Positions 12,074-18,583 of a stretch of 18,583 nucleotides of DNA are shown here, piece by piece. A program made the position numbers and the translations under genes. The stretch comes from Methanobacteriota archaeon (GTDB lineage: Archaea; Thermoplasmatota; Thermoplasmata; RBG-16-68-12). Position 1 is the first letter of the stretch, and the number at the start of each line of letters is the position of its first letter. The notes under the pieces are model-generated. The model saw nothing but the letters and a program-made list of their open reading frames with translations, searched no databases and was not told the DNA's origin. The stretch covers positions 1 to 18,583 of the forward strand of contig VBME01000152.1 of assembly GCA_005878995.1 (NCBI GenBank), in the 5' to 3' direction.

Positions 12074-13264
12074 GTGGCGTTGCGGACGGCGCTGTACGCA
12101 TCGCATCGCGCCGCCGGCGCGCGCTTCTTCGAGTTCGCCGGATGGGAGATGCCGCTCCAATACGCCGGGATCGTCGAGGAACATCTCGCGGTCCGCCGGG
12201 CCGTTGGCCTGTTCGACGTGAGCCACATGGGCAAGATTTTCATCGAGGGTCCGACCGCCCACGCGTTCCTGGATCGACTGAGCGCGAACGACCTCCCGGC
12301 GATCTCGGGTCGGGCGCGGTACACCCAGCTCCTCCGCGACGACGGCACGATCCTCGACGACGTCATCGTGACGTGCCTCGCGCCGGACCGGTTCTTCCTC
12401 GTGTGCAACGCGGGACCTCGGCCCTCGGTCGTGGAGTGGCTCAAGGCGCACGCGGCCCGCGACGTCGCGCTCGCGGACCGGACGACCGAGTTCCTGTGCC
12501 TCGCGGTGCAGGGGCCGCGGGCTCCCGAGCTCCTGCAACGCTTCACGTCCGTGGATCTGAGCCACGTCAAGCCGTTCCACGGCGTGTCGATCGACTTCGT
12601 GCCGCCGGCCCCGTGGGGGGCCCATCCGCGGGCCGTTCCACCGGAAATCGAGGGGTGGGGGAGACCGGGGTCGCCGGGACCCGCCATCGCCCCGCCGGGG
12701 GAGCCCACCGTTTCCGGTGGACGCGCCGCGTTCTTGGCGACCCGCACCGGGTACACGGGAGAGCCGGGCTTCGAGCTGTTCCCCGCCGCGCGCGAGGGCA
12801 GCTGGGTGTGGGACGCCCTCCTCAAGTCCGGCGAGGACCTCGGGGCGCGGCCGATCGGGCTCGGCGCGCGGGACACCCTTCGACTGGAAAAGGGCTACCT
12901 CCTGTCGGGCCAAGATTTCGACGGACAGCAGACGCCGCTCGAGGTGAACAGCGCGTGGCTCGTGAAATGGGAGCGGCCTTTCATTGGTCGCGAGGCGCTC
13001 GTGGCCCAACGGGAACGGGACGACTATCTGCGGCTCGTCGGCGTTCGGATGGAGGACCGCGGAATTCCGCGGCCCGGCTTCCGCGTGGTCTCCCGCGGGT
13101 CCGACGTGGGCCACGTCACGAGCGGGACGATGTCGCCGAGCCTGCGCGTGGGGATCGCGCTCGCCTCCGTCGACAAGGGACACGCCACGGAGGGAACGTC
13201 CCTCGAGGTCGACATCCGCGGGACCACGCATCCCGCGCGCGTCGTGTCGCTCCCGTTCCTCTGA
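12074..13264 (+). CDS. gcvT: Aminomethyltransferase (glycine cleavage T-protein)
   Basis: A 396-residue T-protein, which moves the methylene group from aminomethylated H-protein to tetrahydrofolate (or a pterin) and releases ammonia. Motifs are LYASHRAAGARFFEFAGWEMP near the N terminus, GLFDVSHMGKIFIEG, SANDL with the conserved Asp, ATRTGYTGEPGFELF, GLGARDTLRLEKGYLLSGQD, and a barrel C-terminal domain with SGTMSPSLRVGIALASV. GTG 12074 (MALRTALYASH) is chosen because similarity starts there; the open frame extends back to 12002. A Pro/Gly-rich insert of about 38 residues (12602-12715) separates FHGVSIDFV from SGGRAAFLATRTGYTG, where other members have only a few residues. No gcvH or gcvP is in the window. 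Confidence 0.9.
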   Translation: MALRTALYASHRAAGARFFEFAGWEMPLQYAGIVEEHLAVRRAVGLFDVSHMGKIFIEGPTAHAFLDRLSANDLPAISGRARYTQLLRDDGTILDDVIVTCLAPDRFFLVCNAGPRPSVVEWLKAHAARDVALADRTTEFLCLAVQGPRAPELLQRFTSVDLSHVKPFHGVSIDFVPPAPWGAHPRAVPPEIEGWGRPGSPGPAIAPPGEPTVSGGRAAFLATRTGYTGEPGFELFPAAREGSWVWDALLKSGEDLGARPIGLGARDTLRLEKGYLLSGQDFDGQQTPLEVNSAWLVKWERPFIGREALVAQRERDDYLRLVGVRMEDRGIPRPGFRVVSRGSDVGHVTSGTMSPSLRVGIALASVDKGHATEGTSLEVDIRGTTHPARVVSLPFL

Positions 13265-13484
13265 TCCGGACAACAAGGAGTAGTTTCGCGCGGCCGGGCG
13301 AGACGTTCATATGGAGCGGCCTCGTGTGGTAACAGATATGGTAACAGCGCGCCGGAGTACTGGTAACATACGTGATTCAGAAACTAATATACCCGCCCAC
13401 CCCTTTGGTCGCGCTCACCCCCAGGGATGGCTTCACCGCCTGTATTGTACGGCGCACGCCATCTGACCGGGAGAGGGTCGTTCC
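13265..13484 (+). promoter_or_regulatory. Upstream region of the ribonucleotide reductase gene
   Basis: 220 nt, notably AT-rich in the middle. It holds three direct TGGTAACA repeats (13327, 13339, 13361), a TATA-like TAATATAC at 13385-13392, and about 65-70 nt of possible leader with a weak GGGAGAGGG ribosome site before ATG 13485. A second weaker TATA candidate, TATTGTAC, lies at about 13441-13448. The 60-codon frame starting at 13372 is not supported. Confidence 0.5.
13327..13368 (+). repeat. Three direct TGGTAACA repeats upstream of nrdJ
   Basis: TGGTAACA occurs at 13327-13334, 13339-13346 and 13361-13368, with start-to-start distances of 12 and 22 bp, close to one and two helical turns. 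They end 16 bp before the TATA-like box. They do not resemble bacterial NrdR boxes. Confidence 0.55.
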
Positions 13485-16400
13485 ATGGAACAAGTCAAGA
13501 TTGCTGATTCGAAGTTCATCGAAATCGTCGCGGACGAACCGGATCCGAAGCTGACGGACAACGCGTTGCGCGTCCTTCAGAAGCGATATCTCAAGAAAGA
13601 CGACAAGGGCCGCGTCATCGAGACGCCGAAGGAGCTCTTCGCCCGCGTGGCCTGGAACCTTGCGCAGGCGGAGCGGAATTACGGGGCGAGCGAGGCCCAG
13701 GTCGAAGAGACCGCACGGCGGTTCTACCGGATCATCGCGAACCTGGAGTTCCTGCCGAACAGCCCGACGCTCATGAACGCGGGGTTGGATTTGCAGCAGC
13801 TCTCAGCCTGTTTTGTCCTGCCAGTCGACGACAGCTTGATAGGAATTTTCGAGGCGCTGAAGCATCAGGCTCTGATCCACCAGTCAGGCGGGGGCACTGG
13901 GATGAGCTTCTCGCGGCTCCGACCTAAGGGCGACTTCGTGAAATCCACCATGGGCGTCGCCTCCGGCCCCGTCTCTTTCATGAAAATCTTCGACGCGGCC
14001 ACTCAGACGGTGAAGCAGGGAGGATGCATCTCCGTCGATAGCCTCCTCCGAACATCAGAGGGACTCAAGCCTCTCGGACGACTTCTGAACTGCCCCCCTC
14101 TCGGGGAGAACTTCACTCGCGATCGGATTTTCGATGGAACGGGGTTTTCGCACGCTCTCGTCGCCCAGGACAATGGCCCATCGGAAATCTTCTCCATCGA
14201 GACGGAACTTGGTCTCCGGATCGGCGCGACGTATAACCACGCATTTGCCGTCGTCGACGAGAGCGGTGCGATCGTATGGCGGGAGGCACAAGACCTTCGA
14301 GTGGGCGACTGGCTTGTTATCGTAAGGGGAGGGCACCTCGGGTTCGACCGGTCCCTGCCTCCTCTCGGCTCCCAGCATCCGAACGCGACCCGGATTCGCG
14401 TCCCTCTGGAGATGAACGACGCCCTCGCGGAGCTCCTTGGGCTGTACATGGCGGATGGGTGCACGAGTACGGGTGGACGCTTCATCATCACCGTCGGCAC
14501 TGTGGACATCGAGGTGATGGATCGCATTCGGTTCCTCATGGAGAGGAACTTCGGACTCGCTCCGAACCAGATCAAGGAAGGCGAGGGAGGCGGCTATTTC
14601 GATATCCAGTTTCAGTCCCGCGATCTCGTGCGATGGATGGAACGGTTGGGCTGGGTGAAGGGATATTCCCCGAACGCTTTCATCCCGAGCGAAGTCCTAG
14701 GTGGATCGGGCGACACTGCCCGCGCCTTCCTCCGAGGCCTGTTCGAGGGGGACGGCCACATTCACTCCGGAAGTGGGTATCCGAGTTTCTCGACCACGTC
14801 GGAGCGTCTCGCGATTGAAGCCCAACAACTCCTCCTATCTTTGGGGGTGGTCGCCCGACGGGGAAGGATCGCACGTCGCCAAAACGCTCTCGGTCATCGT
14901 ACGGTGCACACGCTCACGATCGTCGACGAGGATAGCGTCCGGACATTCGCGGAGGAAATCGGGTTCGTCTCAGACCGCAAGCAAGAGCACCTGGAACTCG
15001 GTCCGAGACCGAAGGTCAACACCTCCGACATCATACCAAACCAGGGAGCAGTCCTGCGGTCTTTGTACTCCTACGTTGGGCGAGGAAGCGGGCCCGGCCG
15101 TTCTCGACGCGGCGCGAACCGCACGCTGTACCGGGCTCTCATGCACTACATCAGCGAGCAGCACCCGCGCGCGCTCCCCCGGAAGCGCCTGCTAGCGTTG
15201 ATGGAAAGGTTCCCTCTGATAGCGGCAAGCGACCGTCTCCGACAAATGGTGGATTCCTCGCGGGTGTATACTCGGGTGATCAACATTTGGCGGGATCACA
15301 CGCCGACTGCGGACCTAGAGGTCCCCGGTCCCGCCAGTTTCGTCGCGAACGGGATTCTCGTTCACAACAAGAGGCGGGGTGCCAACATGGGTATCCTCCG
15401 CGTTGATCATCCCGATATCCTCGAGTTCATCACATGCAAAGACAAGACGACCGAGGTTACGAACTTCAACATCTCCGTCGCGATCACCGACAAATTCATG
15501 GAGGCGATGAAAGCCGGAACGAAATACGACTTGGTGAACCCGAGGAACCATGAGGTCGTGGGGCAACTCGATGCGCGCGAAGTCCTGGACAAGATTGCGT
15601 TCCAGGCTTGGAAGAACGGCGAACCAGGACTCTTCTTCATCGACGAGAACAACCGCCGCCAGCCGACGCCAAATGTCGGAGACATGGAGGCGACGAATCC
15701 GTGTGTGACGGGCGACACCCTCGTGTCGACGGGGCTCGGACTGATTCCAATCGAAGTGATCGCGGACCGATATCCGAATGGCGGTATTTCTCTCGTCACG
15801 GATCGCCGAGTGCCTGCTGAGGTCGTCACGGAGTCGAACGGCATGTTGCTCGCGAGTCGCGATGAAGCGGAGCGAGGGACACGGCTCGGGCCCATGGTGG
15901 CGGCGTGGCGAACCGGCGTGAAACCGGTGTGGAAGGTGGCGACGAAATCAGGATTCGAACTCACTGCGACTGCGGATCACAAGGTCCTGACGACAGCCGG
16001 TTGGGTTTCCATCGAGGACTTGGTGCCGGGCGTGCATAAGCTCTTGATTCAATCCGGGGAAGGAAGGTTTCCTGAACATCGGGAACTCCCGTTCAAGCCC
16101 TCCAATGTTTACATCGGAGAAAACGGGAAGACGACGGTGCTCAATCTTCCGACCGAGTGGTCTCGCGAACTTGGTCTCGTCTTGGGGTGGCTTGTCGGCG
16201 ACGGCTGGCTCCGATCGGGCGACAAGAATTGCCGTGTTGGGTTCACCTTCGCAAAGAGCGACGCGCCCGTGTTCGCGACTCTTCGGCCGATCCTCAATCG
16301 TTGGTACGGGCGCAACATTCGCGGGGTCAAGATGGCAAACGGAGTTTACCACCTCTCGTATCACTCACGGTTCTTCGTCGACTTCTTCGAGAAACTCGGG

Positions 16401-18434
16401 GTGAGGCCCGTGGACTCCGCAGAGAAGGAGGTCCCACGATTCTTGTTTACCGCACCGCGTGCAGCCGTCGTCGGGTTCTTGCAAGGCTTGTTTACGGCGG
16501 ACGGAACGATAAGGGATCATCGCAATTGCAACAGCTCTGGAATCGCGCTGACATCGAAAAGCCGCAAGCTACTCCAGGGCGTGCAACTGCTTCTCCTGAA
16601 TCTCGGAATCCGGTCTCGGGTTCTAAACCGAAGCCGTGCTCCGCGGATGGCTTTGTTCACGTATGTGACAAAAGCTGGAGAGCGTCGGGCATACGGCTCC
16701 GATGGCGTGCTATACGAGCTTTTCATTTTCGGCGAGTCAAGGCATCGTTTCGAGTGCGAGGTAGGTTTTCTCGATGAAAAACAGGCCGAACTCTCCCACG
16801 TCCGGTATCCTCGTTTCTATCAGACAAAATTCGAGGATCCTTTGAAGACCAAAGAGCAAGTTGGAGATCGCGAAGTGTTTGATCTGACCGAAGCTGCTTC
16901 TCATTCCATGGTCTGCAATGGTATTGTTGTTCGACAGTGCGGCGAACAACCGCTCTTGCCGTACGAGTCCTGCAACCTCGGTTCCATTGATCTCGCGCGT
17001 CACATGAAGCGCAGCGCCGCGGGTCGCTGGGACGTCGACTGGAAGAGACTCGAAGGAACGATTCGTGCCACGGTCCGCATGCTCGACGACGTCATCGACA
17101 TGAACGCGTATCCGGTCAAGGAAATCGAGGAGATGACGCGAGCCACCCGCAAGATTGGCCTCGGTGTCATGGGCTTCGCCCGCATGCTCTTCATGCTCGA
17201 GGTCCCGTACGACTCCAAGGAGGGGGTCGAATGGGGCCGCAAGATTATGAGATTTATCCAGGAAACCGGATATAATGAGAGCGCAAAGCTCGCGGAGGAG
17301 CGCGGAGTCTATCCCGCTTGGGAGGGCAGCCGTCACCAAGAGAAGGGCCTGCATGTCCGCAATTCCTACGTCACGACCGTCGCGCCCACCGGCACGCTCT
17401 CGATGATTGCCGACACATCCGGCGGCTGCGAGCCGGAGTTCAGCCTGATCTGGTACAAACGCGTCATGGACGGCGAAGAGCTCCCGTACTTCCTCGACTA
17501 CTTCGAGGAGGTCGCGAAACGTGAAGGCTTCTGGCGGGACGACCTGGTGCAGAAGATCCTCGACAACCACGGATCGCCGCGGGGACTGAAGGACGTCCCC
17601 GAGAAATGGCAGCGCGTCTTCGCCACGGCGCACGATGTCGCACCCGAGTGGCACGTTCGCATGCAGGCGGCGTTCCAAGACTGGTGCGACGCCGCGGTGT
17701 CGAAAACGATCAACCTGCCGCGGGAGGCGACCGTGGAGGACGTGAAGAAAGCGTACCTCCTGGCCCATGACCTGCACTGCAAAGGCATCACCGTGTACCG
17801 CGACGGCTCCCGCGAGGACCAAGTCCTGAACATCGGCGTTGCGGAGGCGGAGAAGCCGAAGCAGGTCCGCGTCGAAGTTCCGTCGGAGCCCGCGGCCCTG
17901 CGGCCCCGCGCCCGCCCGGACGTGATCACGGGCCGCACCCAGAAGATCCTCACGGGATACGGCGCCCTCTACGTCACCGTCAACGAGGACGAGAAAGGTC
18001 TCTTCGAGGTCTTCGCGCAGATCGGCCGCGGCGGCGGCTACACGGCGTCCTTCACGGAAGGGATCGCCCGGCTCGTGTCGCTGTGCCTCCGGTCCGGCGT
18101 GCCGGTCGATGAGATCATCGACCAGCTCGAGGGCATCCGGAGCCCGCGGATCGCGGTCGACCATGGAGAGCGCGTCTACTCGATCCCCGACGCGATCGCG
18201 AAGGCGATCAAGCGACACATCGGGATGCAGAAGACCGGCGTCCAGCCGCCCGTCGAGACGTTCGACGAGCTCGGGGGCGCCGTGGAGACGGACATCGAAT
18301 TGGAGAAGGAGTCCCGCGACGCCGCGGAGCTCCTGAGGAAAGGCCTGAATCCCGAGTGTCCGGAGTGCGGCAAGCCCCTCGTCTTCGAGGAAGGCTGCGT
18401 GAAGTGCCACGCGTGCGGGTACTCGGAGTGCTGA
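13485..18434 (+). CDS. nrdJ: Class II (adenosylcobalamin-dependent) ribonucleotide reductase with two inteins
   Basis: A 1649-residue precursor; removing the two inteins leaves 789 residues, normal for NrdJ, which reduces ribonucleotides using a cobalamin-generated thiyl radical. The exteins are residues 1-180, 629-739 and 1152-1649. Family segments include PNSPTLMNAG, LSACFVLP (Cys109), HQSGGGTGMSFSRLRPKGD, RRGANMGILRVDHPDI, and NPCGEQPLLPYESCNLGS. In the last of these Cys1152 is the thiyl-radical cysteine, Glu1154 its partner, and Cys1163 (11 residues on) pairs with Cys109. VAPTGTLSMIADTSGGCEPEF follows. Near 1480-1565 lies a TSCPD-type domain, and the tail has CPEC...CVKCHACGYSEC (from Cys1625), probably the redox tail or a zinc site. 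There is no obvious N-terminal ATP-cone. ATG 13485 fits the family start. Confidence 0.93.
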   Translation: MEQVKIADSKFIEIVADEPDPKLTDNALRVLQKRYLKKDDKGRVIETPKELFARVAWNLAQAERNYGASEAQVEETARRFYRIIANLEFLPNSPTLMNAGLDLQQLSACFVLPVDDSLIGIFEALKHQALIHQSGGGTGMSFSRLRPKGDFVKSTMGVASGPVSFMKIFDAATQTVKQGGCISVDSLLRTSEGLKPLGRLLNCPPLGENFTRDRIFDGTGFSHALVAQDNGPSEIFSIETELGLRIGATYNHAFAVVDESGAIVWREAQDLRVGDWLVIVRGGHLGFDRSLPPLGSQHPNATRIRVPLEMNDALAELLGLYMADGCTSTGGRFIITVGTVDIEVMDRIRFLMERNFGLAPNQIKEGEGGGYFDIQFQSRDLVRWMERLGWVKGYSPNAFIPSEVLGGSGDTARAFLRGLFEGDGHIHSGSGYPSFSTTSERLAIEAQQLLLSLGVVARRGRIARRQNALGHRTVHTLTIVDEDSVRTFAEEIGFVSDRKQEHLELGPRPKVNTSDIIPNQGAVLRSLYSYVGRGSGPGRSRRGANRTLYRALMHYISEQHPRALPRKRLLALMERFPLIAASDRLRQMVDSSRVYTRVINIWRDHTPTADLEVPGPASFVANGILVHNKRRGANMGILRVDHPDILEFITCKDKTTEVTNFNISVAITDKFMEAMKAGTKYDLVNPRNHEVVGQLDAREVLDKIAFQAWKNGEPGLFFIDENNRRQPTPNVGDMEATNPCVTGDTLVSTGLGLIPIEVIADRYPNGGISLVTDRRVPAEVVTESNGMLLASRDEAERGTRLGPMVAAWRTGVKPVWKVATKSGFELTATADHKVLTTAGWVSIEDLVPGVHKLLIQSGEGRFPEHRELPFKPSNVYIGENGKTTVLNLPTEWSRELGLVLGWLVGDGWLRSGDKNCRVGFTFAKSDAPVFATLRPILNRWYGRNIRGVKMANGVYHLSYHSRFFVDFFEKLGVRPVDSAEKEVPRFLFTAPRAAVVGFLQGLFTADGTIRDHRNCNSSGIALTSKSRKLLQGVQLLLLNLGIRSRVLNRSRAPRMALFTYVTKAGERRAYGSDGVLYELFIFGESRHRFECEVGFLDEKQAELSHVRYPRFYQTKFEDPLKTKEQVGDREVFDLTEAASHSMVCNGIVVRQCGEQPLLPYESCNLGSIDLARHMKRSAAGRWDVDWKRLEGTIRATVRMLDDVIDMNAYPVKEIEEMTRATRKIGLGVMGFARMLFMLEVPYDSKEGVEWGRKIMRFIQETGYNESAKLAEERGVYPAWEGSRHQEKGLHVRNSYVTTVAPTGTLSMIADTSGGCEPEFSLIWYKRVMDGEELPYFLDYFEEVAKREGFWRDDLVQKILDNHGSPRGLKDVPEKWQRVFATAHDVAPEWHVRMQAAFQDWCDAAVSKTINLPREATVEDVKKAYLLAHDLHCKGITVYRDGSREDQVLNIGVAEAEKPKQVRVEVPSEPAALRPRARPDVITGRTQKILTGYGALYVTVNEDEKGLFEVFAQIGRGGGYTASFTEGIARLVSLCLRSGVPVDEIIDQLEGIRSPRIAVDHGERVYSIPDAIAKAIKRHIGMQKTGVQPPVETFDELGGAVETDIELEKESRDAAELLRKGLNPECPECGKPLVFEEGCVKCHACGYSEC
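14025..15368 (+). mobile_element. Intein 1 in NrdJ with LAGLIDADG homing endonuclease
   Basis: 448 residues (precursor 181-628), inserted between KQGG and KRRGANMG. It begins CISVDSLLRTSEGLKPL (block A, Cys1). Block B is RIGATYNHAFAVV with the T-x-x-H pair. The two LAGLIDADG helices are ALAELLGLYMADG and ARAFLRGLFEGDG, both with their acidic residue, so the endonuclease looks intact. The end is DLEVPGPASFVANGILVHN, with a normal His-Asn. The next residue, the first of the C-extein, is Lys, whereas standard splicing needs Cys, Ser or Thr there. Confidence 0.9.
15702..16937 (+). mobile_element. Intein 2 in NrdJ with LAGLIDADG homing endonuclease
   Basis: 412 residues (precursor 740-1151), inserted in NP/CGEQP immediately before the catalytic radical cysteine. 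It begins CVTGDTLVSTGLGLIPIEV. Block B is ELTATADHKVLTTAGWVSI with T-x-x-H. The LAGLIDADG helices are LGLVLGWLVGDGWL and FLQGLFTADGTI, both keeping their Asp. The end is FDLTEAASHSMVCNGIVVRQ, so the usual His-Asn pair is Arg-Gln; the +1 residue is Cys, as required. Two sampled 60-base lines (16681 and 16741) are 55% and 53% GC, against 58% and 85% for lines 17941 and 17881 in the extein, hinting at a different origin. Confidence 0.9.
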
Positions 18435-18483
18435 GCGAGCCCCGTCGAAAGGCCCAAGTCCCACAGAGCTCTCGGGTGGCCCG

Positions 18484-18583
18484 ATGGCCCGCGTCCTGTT
18501 CGTCGCCCCGATGGACGCGGAGCGCCGCGAGGTCGTGACGCGGAAGGCCTCGGGGGCGTTCGAGCCCGTCGTCCTGGAGGATC
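18484..18583 (+). CDS. Start of an unrecognised gene (3' end outside window)
   Basis: ATG 18484 opens a frame, MARVLFVAPMDAERREVV..., that runs off the right edge after about 33 codons. The start MARVLFVAPMD looks like a first beta-strand of a Rossmann-like fold (a 2-hydroxyacid dehydrogenase or glycosyltransferase start would look similar), but too little is present to assign. It begins 49 nt after the nrdJ stop on the same strand and may be co-transcribed. Confidence 0.4.
   Translation, partial: MARVLFVAPMDAERREVVTRKASGAFEPVVLED

Noticed and set aside
11948..13276. 442-codon minus-strand open frame opposite gcvT
   Set aside because: Composition and position are those of an antisense shadow; the T-protein motifs on the plus strand are unambiguous.
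13327..13368. NrdR box upstream of the reductase
   Set aside because: TGGTAACA direct repeats do not resemble the ACACTATATAT-type palindromic NrdR consensus.
13372..13554. 60-codon plus-strand frame upstream of nrdJ
   Set aside because: It overlaps the nrdJ start in another frame, has no motif, and covers the TATA-like region.
16737..18464. 575-codon minus-strand open frame antisense to nrdJ
   Set aside because: It lies opposite a clear ribonucleotide reductase, has no recognisable motif, and is the usual antisense shadow in GC-rich coding DNA.
1..18583. tRNA, rRNA, CRISPR array or insertion sequence
   Set aside because: No cloverleaf with a T-loop GGTTCRA pattern, no rRNA segment, no regular spaced repeats and no transposase motifs were recognised by eye; a tRNAscan or Rfam search would be decisive.

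Overview
The window is GC-rich and reads as chromosomal DNA of an archaeon, most likely a Euryarchaeota/Thermoplasmatota-type lineage. The support is the C-terminal part of sn-glycerol-1-phosphate dehydrogenase (archaeal lipid pathway), a RIO-type kinase, an archaeal UPF0179 protein, a DUF5654-like membrane protein, a COG1031-type radical SAM protein, and an intein-bearing class II ribonucleotide reductase. Many genes also have a TATA-like box (CTTATC, TTTTATC, CTTAAG) about 25-32 nt before the start codon, the geometry of leaderless archaeal transcripts. The phylum is an inference.

Layout. 1-1163: 3' end of glycerol-1-phosphate dehydrogenase (+), converging on a RIO1-like kinase (-). 1394-2238: UPF0179 and a small zinc-finger protein in a probable operon (+). 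2367-2810: a GNAT acetyltransferase (-). 2867-5125: moaB, moeA and a HIT-family gene in one operon (-). 5243-7198: a radical SAM/HhH protein and a two-helix membrane protein (-). 7261-7707: moaC (-). 7750-9275: two tandem paralogous transcription units on + that interrupt the otherwise minus-strand molybdenum-cofactor cluster. 9289-10238: moaE, moaD and a 78-residue leading gene (-). 10336-11610: hflX (+). 11613-11990: a small membrane protein (-). 12074-13264: gcvT (+). 13485-18434: adenosylcobalamin-dependent ribonucleotide reductase with two LAGLIDADG inteins (+). 18484 onward: the start of an unrecognised gene.

How the genes work together. Five molybdopterin genes (moaB, moeA, moaC, moaE, moaD) lie within about 7 kb. 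MoaC makes cPMP together with MoaA, which is not in the window. MoaD/MoaE add the dithiolene sulfurs. MoaB/MogA and MoeA adenylylate molybdopterin and insert molybdate. The two separated moa operons each carry the same 20-bp palindrome (TCAACCTTA-NNN-AAGGTTAA) at their upstream end, which suggests a shared regulator.

Most unusual region. The 7750-9275 segment holds two complete paralogous units. Each has paired TTGTCAA boxes, a TTATCTA TATA box at identical spacing, a roughly 130-nt leader with two hairpins, a Shine-Dalgarno-like GGAGAGGCGAA, an N-terminally anchored small protein, and twin GC hairpins followed by a T-run. One leader hairpin and the 3' hairpins keep their pairing while the bases change. 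The encoded C-terminal regions are unrelated to the eye; one is extremely His-rich. This is the best candidate here for something undescribed. The reductase is the second: intein 1 is followed by Lys instead of Cys/Ser/Thr, and intein 2 ends in Arg-Gln instead of His-Asn.
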